64,000 bases of DNA. It comes from an uncultured bacterium. Its GTDB lineage: Bacteria; Cyanobacteriota; Vampirovibrionia; Gastranaerophilales; Gastranaerophilaceae. The notes beneath the pieces are model-generated. The model was given only the letters and a program-made list of their open reading frames with translations, ran no database searches and was not told the DNA's origin. Position 1 is the first letter of the stretch. Each line of letters starts with the position of its first letter. This document shows, piece by piece, positions 43,321 through 52,228 of the stretch. The stretch covers positions 239,784 to 303,783 of the forward strand of contig CACWTN010000005.1 of assembly GCA_902763805.1 (NCBI GenBank), in the 5' to 3' direction. The position numbers were made by a program, and so were the translations under genes.

Positions 43321-43929
43321 ATGATTATAAAGATTTTAGAATTAATTTTAACTGCAGTTTTTGCATATTTAATCGGTTCAATATCAACAGGCTATTTAAT
43401 CGTTAAATCAAAAACAGGACAGGATATAAGAACGATAGGCTCAGGCTCGACGGGAGCAACAAATGTTAAAAGAGTTCTCGGTAAAAAATGGTTCTTTATA
43501 GTGCTTCTTTTAGACGCATTTAAAGGTGCTCTGCCCGTTATTTTGGCAGCGCTCTTTGTACACGCTGGAGCAAAATACGGCTTAGCCCCCGTAATCGCAT
43601 CAGTTTTTGTAATCATCGGTCACAGCAAATCCATCTTTCTTGGTTTTAAAGGCGGGAAATCCGTTGCATCTGGTGTCGGCACAATACTTGCTCTAAACTG
43701 GATGGCAGGGCTTATTATTGCCGTAATCTGGGGTACAATTACATACACAACAAAATATGTATCAGTGGGTTCTATTATTGCTCTTGCACTGTCACCGTTT
43801 ATTATGTATTTTCTGGGTTCTCCTGCGGCTTATGTCGGTTACTGTGCATTAGGCGCAGTTTATATTATTTATCTCCACAGAGAAAACATAAAGCGTCTTG
43901 TAGACGGCTGTGAAAATAAAGTCAGATAA
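43321..43929 (+). CDS. plsY: Glycerol-3-phosphate acyltransferase PlsY
   Basis: A 202-residue polytopic membrane enzyme that transfers acyl groups from acyl-phosphate to glycerol-3-phosphate, the first step of phospholipid synthesis. Three PlsY motifs are intact: IRTIGSGSTGATNVKRVLG, GHSKSIFLGFKGGKSVASG and YLHRENIKRL. Its product would feed PlsC and CdsA, both encoded in this window. AAGGAG precedes the ATG. Ends with a 17-bp hairpin. Confidence 0.95.
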   Translation: MIIKILELILTAVFAYLIGSISTGYLIVKSKTGQDIRTIGSGSTGATNVKRVLGKKWFFIVLLLDAFKGALPVILAALFVHAGAKYGLAPVIASVFVIIGHSKSIFLGFKGGKSVASGVGTILALNWMAGLIIAVIWGTITYTTKYVSVGSIIALALSPFIMYFLGSPAAYVGYCALGAVYIIYLHRENIKRLVDGCENKVR

Positions 43930-43937
43930 TAATAAAA

Positions 43938-43978
43938 ATAAAGCGGTCAGATTTTTCAAATCTGACCGCTTTATTTTT
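43938..43978. terminator. Bidirectional terminator after plsY
   Basis: A perfect 17-bp stem (ATAAAGCGGTCAGATTT and its complement), 3-nt loop, then TTTT on the plus strand; the minus strand reads into TATTTTTATTATT. Serves plsY and the convergent gene. Confidence 0.85.
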
Positions 43979-44625
43979 TATTGGGCTTTTCCGAATATTG
44001 CCTCAGCAATTTCTTTTAACTTTGCAAAATTATAATTTTTACCGCCTATGTCATATTCATATAATCCGTTTTGTTCCGTTGATATACGGGCTTTTTCTTT
44101 GGTATAACAAACTTCTTCGCCGTCAAACACTTTGTTATCTTTAGTTTTGTCATACGTTGTATCAAAAGATATGTTAATTTCTTTAATCTCACCGTTTTTG
44201 TCATAAATTACCATTATCCATTCTCCTGTTTGGAGCATTGCCCTCGCACAGCGTTCTCCTTCTTCATTCGTTCCGCGTTCAATTTTTGCCTGTTTGGGGT
44301 TATTAGCAACATCGACCAATAATTGATTGGCTTTGCTTATTTGTGTCTGAATTTTACCCCTGTCTCTGTTATAAGCCTCTTTTTTTGTGCGGTCGCTTCT
44401 TACAATCTCATTTTCAGCCGCCACAATTCTGTTACGCATTTCATGAAGTTTTGTATTTAATTCTTTGTAATTATCGAATTTTATTTTTCTGTCGCTATCC
44501 TGTTTAATTCCCAATTGTTCCATTCTTTTGAGCATTAAACTATAAACCTTTGCAGCTATTTGTTTTGAATTTGGTCCAAAATTTACATCAGAAGTAAATG
44601 CATGTGCAATATTTGCCGGCGTCAA
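43978..44625 (-). CDS. C-terminal ORF, probably reached by -1 frameshift
   Basis: A 215-codon ORF with no ATG near its 5' end; the first possible start is a TTG at 44625 with AAAAGG only 1-2 nt before it. The same frame stays open upstream to 44690, across an A-AAA-AAG heptamer at 44640-44646 in the preceding gene. A -1 slip there would give a 380-residue fusion (VHSKKGDLKGLTPANI at the junction). Alternatively the TTG is real: the protein would then begin MTPANIAHAFTSDVNFGP, resembling an F-motif N-terminus. The body is soluble, Lys/Asn-rich, with a coiled-coil-like stretch (KLHEMRNRIVAAENEIV). Unknown family. Confidence 0.6.
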   Translation of the reverse strand: MTPANIAHAFTSDVNFGPNSKQIAAKVYSLMLKRMEQLGIKQDSDRKIKFDNYKELNTKLHEMRNRIVAAENEIVRSDRTKKEAYNRDRGKIQTQISKANQLLVDVANNPKQAKIERGTNEEGERCARAMLQTGEWIMVIYDKNGEIKEINISFDTTYDKTKDNKVFDGEEVCYTKEKARISTEQNGLYEYDIGGKNYNFAKLKEIAEAIFGKAQ

Positions 44626-44630
44626 ACCTT

Positions 44631-45119
44631 TTAAATCACCTTTTTTGAGTGTACCGGAACCGTAACTCTTATATCACCTGTTGTATATTTTTCTCCGCTT
44701 TTCTTATGCTTTCCGGGAGCTTCGCCGGTTCCTTTTGTACCTTTTGGTTTTTTGGGAGCCTGCGTTCTTGATTCTTCACCTGTTTTACCGGCTCCGCCGC
44801 TTCCTGAGCTTCCTTTACCTTCATCTTGCTTCTGCACACCTTGTGAAGAACCGCCTGCCAATGACAGCCACTCAAGAGCCAAATCATCCACAGCCTTGCC
44901 TGCTTTTGCAGCAAGCTTTACTGCGTATGTTGTAATTGAGTTCATTGCACTTACGATACTAATATTATTTCTCACGGTTTTGCCGGTGCCAATATCACTA
45001 ATAAACTTGTTCCATATACTCGCATCAATTTTGTTGTCTTTTTTTCCGTCATTTTCATCTAATTTTCTTGCAATTTGCCCTGCAATAGTCGTGTCCAATA
45101 ATCTGCTTACATCTGCCAT
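44631..45119 (-). CDS. 162-aa protein with low-complexity tail, upstream half of the frameshift pair
   Basis: Starts MADVSRLLDTTIAGQIARK at ATG 45119 with AAGGAG 7 nt upstream; the longer start at 45158 is rejected. Residues about 18-32 (KLDENDGKKDNKIDAS) resemble a calcium-binding EF-hand-like loop. A helical part follows, then a Gly/Ser/Lys/Pro-rich linker (about 85-140). The 0-frame stop is reached four codons after an A-AAA-AAG heptamer, where the -1 frame continues for 220 codons. Function unknown. Confidence 0.65.
   Translation of the reverse strand: MADVSRLLDTTIAGQIARKLDENDGKKDNKIDASIWNKFISDIGTGKTVRNNISIVSAMNSITTYAVKLAAKAGKAVDDLALEWLSLAGGSSQGVQKQDEGKGSSGSGGAGKTGEESRTQAPKKPKGTKGTGEAPGKHKKSGEKYTTGDIRVTVPVHSKKVI
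44640..44646 (-). other. A-AAA-AAG slippery heptamer
   Basis: On the minus strand, TCA-AAA-AAG in the 0 frame is a correct X-XXY-YYZ site for -1 slippage. The 0-frame stop TAA is at 44633-44631. No clear upstream Shine-Dalgarno-like stimulator is visible; downstream GACGCCGGC could form only a weak structure. Confidence 0.5.
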
Positions 45120-45425
45120 AATCTTTCTCCTTGTTGGTTGTGAGGGATTTTTGCACAAAACAACAGAATGATAAAATCATTCCATATTATCTCTTCTCTT
45201 TTCTGCAGGTTTAATCCCTCAATAATAACATTACTTTTCAGATTGTTTAGTAAAATCACTAAACATTTTCAGGTCATAAAGACCCTTGCAAAAATTTTCA
45301 GTCTGTATTCATCCCCCCTCGTTCGACAGTTAATATAATTTCGGCTGTTTTTCGGTTATTAATTTATTCCCCTTGACCAATATATCGACATTTTTTCTAA
45401 AAACTTTAGCATATTAAAAGCATTT

Positions 45426-45443
45426 GTTACAAATCGTTACAAA
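45426..45443 (+). promoter_or_regulatory. Perfect HLR1 direct repeat
   Basis: GTTACAAA-TC-GTTACAAA: two identical half-sites with 10-bp periodicity, matching the HLR1/RpaB consensus at every position. About 105-123 nt upstream of the 45549 ATG. Confidence 0.65.
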
Positions 45444-45449
45444 ATAGTA

Positions 45450-45467
45450 TGTGTAAAGTTATGTAAA
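45450..45467 (-). promoter_or_regulatory. Second, opposite-strand HLR1 repeat
   Basis: On the minus strand, TTTACATA-AC-TTTACACA, one mismatch at a W position. It lies 6 bp from the forward site; the pair could bind two regulator dimers or serve both divergent genes. Confidence 0.55.
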
Positions 45468-45548
45468 ATAATTTTTTTAATTTGTCAATTCATATTATTC
45501 ACAAAACTTATATCGGGTACAAAAGTGTGAAAATATGAAAGGAATACT

Positions 45549-46271
45549 ATGAACGCTATTACAAATTCTAATCAGCCGGCATTTGGTATGAGAGAACGTT
45601 TAAAACCTGCTGATACTATTCTCAGAAAAGCTAAAAATACATATCAACATCTTTCTCCACATAATTTATCAAGCAGAATAGAAAAAGCATATAACTTAGA
45701 AATGGATCCTCTTTATTTAAACAGTGAACCATATATAGAATTCATTGAAAAGAAAAAAAATATATCAATAAACCGTAAATTATTATACGTTTTGCGTAAG
45801 TTTGAAAATAAACTCGTTCATTACAGAAATCTCTTAAAATCCAGTCTAAATCCCGTAAAATTTTTGATAGAAGAATTGAAAAACGGAGGCAAACTTGGCA
45901 ACAGCAGCGAAGAAGTTGCTTTAGCAACTATCATTGGAAGAATTAACGGACAAAAAAATATTTATGCGGGACATATTAACGGTTTAGACCATGGGGTTAC
46001 TTTTATAACCAATAAACCTGTTGAAAAAGGGAAAAAACTATTCTTTAAGAACAAAGATGCTATCATCATTGACCCGCAGCTTGGTATTACAGACTATGCA
46101 GATAATTATTTCTTAAAAATTAAAGACTTAATTAAAACCCCGTTTAAGAAAAAACCTCACTTTAGCGTGACACCTTCAGATAATTTCAGGCTAAATGATG
46201 CTCAAACGGAAGATTTAAAGAAACATTATCCTGAACTTTTAATAGAAAATTTCAGACCTGTTAAAGTGTAA
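45549..46271 (+). CDS. 240-aa F-motif protein with transglutaminase-like triad pattern
   Basis: Begins MNAITNSNQPAFGMRERL (F-motif Phe12). A helical N-terminal half (about 20-105) leads to GNSSEEVALATIIG, LDHGVTFI and DAIIIDPQLGITDYAD. The order G-N-C-x-E, DH and D-P is typical of the transglutaminase/cysteine-protease fold, but the nucleophile position is Ser here. This reading is inference. AAAGGA precedes the ATG. Upstream lies a double HLR1 element, the best regulatory sites of the window. Confidence 0.7.
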   Translation: MNAITNSNQPAFGMRERLKPADTILRKAKNTYQHLSPHNLSSRIEKAYNLEMDPLYLNSEPYIEFIEKKKNISINRKLLYVLRKFENKLVHYRNLLKSSLNPVKFLIEELKNGGKLGNSSEEVALATIIGRINGQKNIYAGHINGLDHGVTFITNKPVEKGKKLFFKNKDAIIIDPQLGITDYADNYFLKIKDLIKTPFKKKPHFSVTPSDNFRLNDAQTEDLKKHYPELLIENFRPVKV

Positions 46272-46366
46272 AACTTTACTTTTGATTATCTTTATTGTTT
46301 AATGTTCTTACTGGATGCGGTAAATTATTTATCCTCCTAGTTCTTAAGAAAGCGAAATATAAATAT

Positions 46367-47233
46367 TTGAGTAATCAAAATATTAAATTGGCAAAGTTTG
46401 CAGGGTTCTGTTACGGTGTAAAAAGAGCCGTTGAAACAGCGAAAAAATTGAAACAGGAAAACCCTGATAAGAATATATATATTTTAGGCGAACTCATTCA
46501 TAACACTGATGTTATAAATGAGCTTGAAGCTTTAGGAATAAAAACAATCTACGAAGTTCCCAACAGAGGAGACGGGATTTGCATTATACGTTCACACGGA
46601 GAAAGCCCCGAAACATTTGAAAAAATTAAAAAGGCAGGATTTGAGCTTGTTGACCTGACCTGCCCCGACGTTAAAAAGGTTCAGCAAAAAGCAATTGAAC
46701 TTGCTAAAAACGATTACTTTGTCGTAATCGTAGGCAAACCAAACCACCCGGAAGTTATGGCAATCAAAGCCAACGCTGATTTGTATTCAAAAAATGTAGT
46801 TGTTGCAACAACAATAGAAGAACTTGAACCCTACGCAGATAAAATTAAATCACACAAAAAAGCAGGGGTTGTTGTTCAGACAACACAAATGGTTTCTTCT
46901 CTGAACCTTGTTGTTAACTACTTAAACACTCTTGCAAAAGAAGTTTTAATCCACAATACAATATGTCAGTCTACGGCTATGCGCCAAAAAGAGGCAAAAG
47001 AACTTGCTTCTGAAAGCGACCTTATGGTTGTTGTCGGTTCAAAAAAGAGCGCTAACACAACGCACCTTGCAGAAATACTCAAAAACTGCACAAAAACAAT
47101 TCACATAGAAAACGACAGCGAACTTGATGAAGACTTATTTAAAGGTGTAAATAACATTGGTATCACAGCCGGAGCATCAACTCCGCAGGTGGTTATTGAT
47201 AAAGTGATTACTAAAATAAAGAAAGGAAAATAA
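46367..47233 (+). CDS. ispH: 4-hydroxy-3-methylbut-2-enyl diphosphate reductase IspH
   Basis: A 288-residue iron-sulfur enzyme forming IPP and DMAPP in the MEP isoprenoid pathway. The three cluster cysteines are present: FAGFCYGVKRAVE (Cys about 15), DLTCPDVKKVQ (about 99) and NTICQSTAMRQKEA (about 200), plus IRSHGES and GKPNHPEV. No ATG exists in the right place; TTG 46367 gives MSNQNIKLAKFAGFC, the usual length. TTG 46295 or 46385 are alternatives, so the start is uncertain. rpsA follows after 3 nt, the ispH-rpsA order also seen (even fused) in Clostridia. Confidence 0.92.
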   Translation: MSNQNIKLAKFAGFCYGVKRAVETAKKLKQENPDKNIYILGELIHNTDVINELEALGIKTIYEVPNRGDGICIIRSHGESPETFEKIKKAGFELVDLTCPDVKKVQQKAIELAKNDYFVVIVGKPNHPEVMAIKANADLYSKNVVVATTIEELEPYADKIKSHKKAGVVVQTTQMVSSLNLVVNYLNTLAKEVLIHNTICQSTAMRQKEAKELASESDLMVVVGSKKSANTTHLAEILKNCTKTIHIENDSELDEDLFKGVNNIGITAGASTPQVVIDKVITKIKKGK

Positions 47234-47236
47234 AAA

Positions 47237-48283
47237 ATGACAACTCAAACATTAGACGAATTTGAACAACTGTTAGAAGAAAGCTTTGCTAAATCTAACA
47301 ACATTGCTGATATCGTTGAAGGTACAGTAATCAAAAAAGAATCAGAAGGCTGGTTAATAAGCGTTAAAGGCGCTAAAATGGAAGCTTATCTGCCAAACAA
47401 AGAATTACCTGAAGGCGAAGAATTAGAAATCGGCGACATCAGAGAATTCTATGTAACAAAAGAAGAAAACAACGAAGATAGCATGCAGTTATCTCTTAAG
47501 AGAATCGCTTACGCTCAGGCTTGGGCTCAGCTTAATGATGCTAAAATCCAGGGCGATACAATTCTTGCCAAAGTTGAAAAAATCGTTAAGGGCGGTGTTC
47601 TTGTTGATATCGCTGACCTTAAAGGTTTCATTCCGTCTTCTCAGCTCAGAACAGGAACTCCTTTCGAAGGTCTTGTTGATACAAAAATCGAAGTTAAAGT
47701 TCTTGAAGCTGATCCTAAGAAAAACAAACTTATCTTATCTCAAAGACAAGCTGTTGCTGAACAGAGAGATCAGGTTGTTGATAATGTTCTTTCAACTCTT
47801 GAAGAAGGTCAGGTTGTTTCAGGTAACGTAGTAAGAATTACTGACTTCGGTGCTTTCGTTGACATCAACGGTATCGACGGTTTACTTCCTATCTCTGAAA
47901 TTTCTTGGCAGAGAATTAAACACCCGTCTGACGTTTTAACTTTAGGCGACACTATCGAAGTTAAAATCATCAAGATTGACCACGAACTTAAGAGAATTTC
48001 TTTAAGCTTAAAGAGAATGGGCGAAAACCCATGGCAGCAAATCGAAGGTCAATTTGAAGAAGGTCAGGTTGTTAAAGGTACCGTTAACAAAGTAACTACA
48101 TTTGGTGCTTTCATTAACATCTTCCCCGGCGTTGAAGCATTACTTCCTGTAGCTGAAATGTCTGACGAAAACGTTAATCCGTTCAACCTCTTCAAAGTTG
48201 GCGACGAAGTTGATGTTCTTATCAAGAAATTCACTCCGAAAGAACATAGAATCGCATTATCTGTTAAAGATATCAACAAATAG
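47237..48283 (+). CDS. rpsA: 30S ribosomal protein S1
   Basis: A 348-residue protein with four S1 RNA-binding repeats, at about 22-85 (IVEGTVIKKESEGWLISVKG), 105-168 (DTILAKVEKIVKGGVLVDI), 192-260 (VVSGNVVRITDFGAFVDING) and 278-345 (VVKGTVNKVTTFGAFINI). It brings mRNA to the 30S subunit. It is shorter than the six-repeat E. coli protein, as in cyanobacteria and many Gram-positives. Codon bias looks optimised (TTC/AAC-rich). GAAAGGA precedes the ATG, 3 nt after ispH. Confidence 0.93.
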   Translation: MTTQTLDEFEQLLEESFAKSNNIADIVEGTVIKKESEGWLISVKGAKMEAYLPNKELPEGEELEIGDIREFYVTKEENNEDSMQLSLKRIAYAQAWAQLNDAKIQGDTILAKVEKIVKGGVLVDIADLKGFIPSSQLRTGTPFEGLVDTKIEVKVLEADPKKNKLILSQRQAVAEQRDQVVDNVLSTLEEGQVVSGNVVRITDFGAFVDINGIDGLLPISEISWQRIKHPSDVLTLGDTIEVKIIKIDHELKRISLSLKRMGENPWQQIEGQFEEGQVVKGTVNKVTTFGAFINIFPGVEALLPVAEMSDENVNPFNLFKVGDEVDVLIKKFTPKEHRIALSVKDINK

Positions 48284-48391
48284 TCACAACCAAAAAGACT
48301 TTTCTTTTTTGGTCGGCGGGGTTAAAAAGCCACGTTTCTTACAAGACTTGTTTGTCCTGCCTCTTAAACAGATAATAAAACGGTTAATAAT

Positions 48392-48426
48392 AAAAGGCGG
48401 TTTGAGAAATTCTCAAACCGCCTTTT
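48392..48426. terminator. Bidirectional terminator between rpsA and the AsmA gene
   Basis: A perfect 16-bp stem (AAAAGGCGGTTTGAGA and its complement) with a 3-nt loop, ending in TTTT on the plus strand and TTTTATTATT on the minus strand. Confidence 0.8.
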
Positions 48427-48428
48427 AA

Positions 48429-51400
48429 CTATTCTTCGGTTTCTGCCTGAACAGGTTCAGACTCAACTGTAACTTCTGTTTTTGCTTTCTTTGGAGTGTC
48501 TTTGATAAACAGGTGTTTAACTTTATATTTAAGAGTTTTCTTTTCTTCTTCAAGTGCTTTAGCCTGAGCAACAGCTTCTTCAATTGACATTCCTTCTGCA
48601 CCTTCTATATCCTCAGGAAGTGAGTTTACAAACTCAACCGCTTCATCGTATTCGGTTTTTGAAGAAAGCCATTTAAACGATTTAACCAAAGTTAACGGTT
48701 TTGCCGCATCGCCTCTTACTTTAAGCTGGAACTTAGCTGCGCCTGAATCAACGTAATCGTTTTCAAAGGCAGGTAAAGTTGCAAGCTCTGATTCAGGAAC
48801 GACTTCACAGAACAGAGAGAATGCTTTAGCTGTTACAACATTCATACTTGCCGCACTGTTCATAATGTTAATCGGGTTAATTGCGTTAAGCGGACCGAGA
48901 ACTTTGGAAATAATTGATGCCATTTTTGCTCTGACCTTCATATCGGCATAATTTCTGACCAAATCAAAATCACCGAATATATGCAGAGTCAATGTGTTAC
49001 CCAAAGATGTAATCGGGTCTATATGACAAATACCGCCATCCATATTCAGGTGTCCCGTAAGCAGTGAAAAATGAGTTGTATCAATTGATGTCAGCGAATT
49101 AATTATTCCGCCGAGTGCAGTCTGGAAGAACTGAGAATTACGTATATTTTCCGCAATAATCAGGTTTTCTATTTTACCGAAAGGTCCGAACTGACCGTTT
49201 GTAACTGTAAAGCTAATATCACCGTTAATACCCTTCATTTGTTCTTCAACGGTTTTTGCGGTTCCGTCTATCGAAAGTTTTGCATCAAACTGAGCCGTGC
49301 CTGAAAGCATATCCTTCATTCCGGCAGCATCGAGCATAGCCTTTGCAACGTTTATTCCTTCACCTTTCAGGTGAACATTGACAAGTGTTTTGACAAGGTC
49401 AACAAAAATATCACCATTAACTCTGCCGTTAAATATATTGGTTCTCAAACCTCTGAGACCTAATATATTTCGTCTTAGCGCCATTCTTGAAGTCGTATTT
49501 GTTACAACTATATTTCCTGTCTGAATACGCTTCATATTAATTGTACCGTTCTGAACTGCGATAGGTAAATCAGCGTTTTGTGCAGCCTGACCGCCTTTGC
49601 CTGATGGCTGGGCAGGAACGTATTTCATCGCCAAATCTGCAACTTTCAAAAGTTTCTCAAGATTTATACTGTTTGACGTTACATTTAAACCTGAGATATT
49701 AAGAATTGGTGAAGGATTCAAATCCAAATCCCCGTTAACGTTTATATCAGACCGGTTAAGAAGTATATTTTGAACATTAAAACCAAGAGTATGACCTTTA
49801 AAATCGGCTCTTACATTATCAACGGAAGTTAACAGTTCAGGAATTTTAATTTCTCTTACATTTACCGCACCTCTGATAATCGGATTAGATACAGAACCGT
49901 AAATAAACAGTCTGCCCTTATCTCTTATGAACGAAGATTTCGGGAACGCATAAATCTTTCCGCTTACGATTTTCGGAAGGTTAATCTTCAAAAGATTTAT
50001 TCTGTCGCCCGCAATCGTACCGTCGATATCAACAATATCATCAAGGCTTACTATTTCGTTTCCTTCTTCATCAACGGAAACTGTTCTTATATAAATACCC
50101 GTTTTCTTAATCTTTATTCTTCCGGGTTTAAGGTCAACAACCGCCTGCATTGAAGTTTGTTTTCCGCCAAGCTCCGTCAAATCTACAGGAGTTATAAAAT
50201 TGTCTTTATCGGCAAGAGCCTGTGCAATAACGGTCTGTTTTTTCTTATCACCGTATATTGAGAGTTTTACGGGAACATTACCCTGCGAATGAATAAACGG
50301 TTTAAGTTCTTTACCGATAAACTTAATCAAATCATCAGTATTAACACTACCGTCTGCATTGAATTTTATACTTTTCAGTTTTTCATAATTAAGAACTTCG
50401 CCTGAAAATTTGATTTCTGATTTATCATTAAATAACAATTTATTTTCGGGAATATTAATGTTCTTGTCTGCTATTCCAAGCTCAAAAACAGGAACTTTGA
50501 CGGAAGACGCCGTTTTTGGAATAACAAAAGCAAAGTCTTTGTTTAAAATGTGTCCCGTCAGGGTTTTCTTTTTCGTATCACAGGTAAAATCACCTGTCAG
50601 TTTATTGTCCTTAATTCCGAAAGAATTTTTTCTGTCTGAGAAATCAAAATTATCCAAACCGAAAACTGCATTAGCAACAACTTCTTTTAATTTACCTTTG
50701 ATTACCGCATTGAGCGTAACGTCGCCTGAGCGGAAGTTGTATGCCGTTCTCATATTTTTTGGTGCAAACGCATAGAACAAAGACGGAAGCGGCATTTTAT
50801 CGGTTGTAATAGCGATATCGGCAACCGATTTTTCATTTATACTTCCGTTAACCGTTACTTTTGAATTATTAACAAGCAAACTTGAGTTATCAAAAGTTAA
50901 AACGCTGTTATCCAAATTTGCATTAATGTTGGCTTTAGAGATAACCTGACCAAGATTTCTGACTGCAAGTCCTCCGTTTTGAACCTTGAAATACCCGTTA
51001 GATTTAAGTTTTTTAAAGTTTGTTTTTATATAACAATCTGCTGATGCAGAACCTTCTGCTCTATATTGTCCGAGTTCATTTTTTATTCTGAGCGAATCCA
51101 GAAACGCCTTACCTAAAATCAGCATATCGTTAAATTGAATATTACCTGTTTTGATATTCATATCAAGCCATGGGCGTTTGCTGTAGTTTAATTTCCCGAG
51201 GAATTGAACATTCTGCTGCGGAGCAGAATAAATATTTGTATCCATATCAACCATATGTTCAAAAGTTTTGATATGAACATAGCTTTCGGGAAGCTGAAGA
51301 TGCGAAATCTTCATTGTTACACCGTCAATATTAAGATGTCCGAACGATTTTATATCACCCTTATGCTCTCTTATTCTGAGTTTTGTATCAATACCCGCCT

Positions 51401-52187
51401 TCAAATCATAAGTTCTGTATAGTGTTACAGGGTTTACGAAAGGTATATCTATTCTTTCCGCCGGATCATCTTCCTCATCAAGAGAAGGTTCAACCTTCGG
51501 TAAAAATGTATTTACATCAATATTTAAAGTTAAGTTTTTGTTTTTATCCGAAAACAGTTCGGCATAAGTTTTTAATTTTGCAACTTTACCGTTAAAATAC
51601 CCCGCTCTGAGTTCTTCACCGTGCAGGTCAAGGTAATGTCCTCTTTTTACATCATTAACCAAAACTTTGTAGTTTTTGAGTTTTGCACACGGAACTTTTA
51701 TTCTTATCCATGCCGGATTAAACCAAGTCTGAGTTACGACCTTTTCTTCACCTAAAGTCTTTTCTTTATTTTCGTTTAAAATATCTTCTACAAGTTTAAC
51801 AACTTTGTAATCAACGTTATCATCAGCTATTTCAAGGTTTATAAACGGTTTTTCCACTTCAAAACAGGAAACCTTCACTGTCAGCAAAAGCAGACTCGGA
51901 ACAGATATTCTTGTCTTAATCCCGTCTGCGGCAAAAAGAATTGAGCCGTCAGGAAGCTTTACGCTGACGTTATCGAGCTTAACCCCCGCACCCAAAAGCG
52001 GTGTAGTGATAACTTTTGCATTATCAAAATCGACATCAACTCTGCCCTGTTCCTTTGCCAAATCTTTAACCAAAGGTTTGTACTGATTTAAGTCAACAAC
52101 ATTCGGCAAAACAAACAAAAAACAAAGGTAAGCTGCAAGAACAATACCTAATACAACAAAACCCGTTATCTTTAAAAAATTTTTCAT
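48429..52187 (-). CDS. Giant AsmA-like envelope protein
   Basis: A 1252-residue protein anchored by one N-terminal TM helix (ITGFVVLGIVLAAYLCFLFV). It opens with the AsmA pattern LNQYKPLVKDLAKEQGRVDV and PLLGAGVKLDNVSVKLPDGS, and ends with the AsmA C-terminal module (MLSGTAQFDAKLSIDGTAKT, NGDISFTVTNGQFGPFG). The long middle is built of repeating beta-strands, as in the bridge-like AsmA/TamB/YhdP proteins thought to carry phospholipid across the periplasm. The C-terminal tail is Glu/Lys-rich. Start ATG 52187 has GGGGAT upstream; the ORF start at 52217 is rejected. Confidence 0.85.
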   Translation of the reverse strand: MKNFLKITGFVVLGIVLAAYLCFLFVLPNVVDLNQYKPLVKDLAKEQGRVDVDFDNAKVITTPLLGAGVKLDNVSVKLPDGSILFAADGIKTRISVPSLLLLTVKVSCFEVEKPFINLEIADDNVDYKVVKLVEDILNENKEKTLGEEKVVTQTWFNPAWIRIKVPCAKLKNYKVLVNDVKRGHYLDLHGEELRAGYFNGKVAKLKTYAELFSDKNKNLTLNIDVNTFLPKVEPSLDEEDDPAERIDIPFVNPVTLYRTYDLKAGIDTKLRIREHKGDIKSFGHLNIDGVTMKISHLQLPESYVHIKTFEHMVDMDTNIYSAPQQNVQFLGKLNYSKRPWLDMNIKTGNIQFNDMLILGKAFLDSLRIKNELGQYRAEGSASADCYIKTNFKKLKSNGYFKVQNGGLAVRNLGQVISKANINANLDNSVLTFDNSSLLVNNSKVTVNGSINEKSVADIAITTDKMPLPSLFYAFAPKNMRTAYNFRSGDVTLNAVIKGKLKEVVANAVFGLDNFDFSDRKNSFGIKDNKLTGDFTCDTKKKTLTGHILNKDFAFVIPKTASSVKVPVFELGIADKNINIPENKLLFNDKSEIKFSGEVLNYEKLKSIKFNADGSVNTDDLIKFIGKELKPFIHSQGNVPVKLSIYGDKKKQTVIAQALADKDNFITPVDLTELGGKQTSMQAVVDLKPGRIKIKKTGIYIRTVSVDEEGNEIVSLDDIVDIDGTIAGDRINLLKINLPKIVSGKIYAFPKSSFIRDKGRLFIYGSVSNPIIRGAVNVREIKIPELLTSVDNVRADFKGHTLGFNVQNILLNRSDINVNGDLDLNPSPILNISGLNVTSNSINLEKLLKVADLAMKYVPAQPSGKGGQAAQNADLPIAVQNGTINMKRIQTGNIVVTNTTSRMALRRNILGLRGLRTNIFNGRVNGDIFVDLVKTLVNVHLKGEGINVAKAMLDAAGMKDMLSGTAQFDAKLSIDGTAKTVEEQMKGINGDISFTVTNGQFGPFGKIENLIIAENIRNSQFFQTALGGIINSLTSIDTTHFSLLTGHLNMDGGICHIDPITSLGNTLTLHIFGDFDLVRNYADMKVRAKMASIISKVLGPLNAINPINIMNSAASMNVVTAKAFSLFCEVVPESELATLPAFENDYVDSGAAKFQLKVRGDAAKPLTLVKSFKWLSSKTEYDEAVEFVNSLPEDIEGAEGMSIEEAVAQAKALEEEKKTLKYKVKHLFIKDTPKKAKTEVTVESEPVQAETEE

Positions 52188-52228
52188 ATAAATATCCCCT
52201 ACTAAAATAATAATCATATACTAACACA

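Larger units (their letters stand above)
45172..45548 (+). promoter_or_regulatory. 377-nt regulatory gap upstream of the 45549 gene
   Basis: This gap holds the divergent promoters of the frameshift pair and the 45549 gene. Visible elements are a small hairpin (GTTTAGT-aaaatc-ACTAAAC, about 45245-45264), the double HLR1 cluster at 45426-45467, AT-rich -10 candidates such as TATTAT (45493) and TATATC (45509), and AAAGGA before the ATG. No gene or RNA was recognised. Confidence 0.6.

Noticed and set aside
44669-44914. 81-aa ORF in a third frame inside the 44631-45119 gene
   Set aside because: A shadow of the low-complexity linker. It has no ribosome-binding site and does not join either frame of the frameshift pair.
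47535-47831. 98-aa plus-strand ORF within rpsA
   Set aside because: Lies in another frame of a highly conserved ribosomal protein gene and has no start signals.
48289-48313. A/T-rich hairpin just after rpsA
   Set aside because: Imperfect stem with a bulge and no T-tract. The perfect 16-bp hairpin at 48392-48426 is the better terminator.
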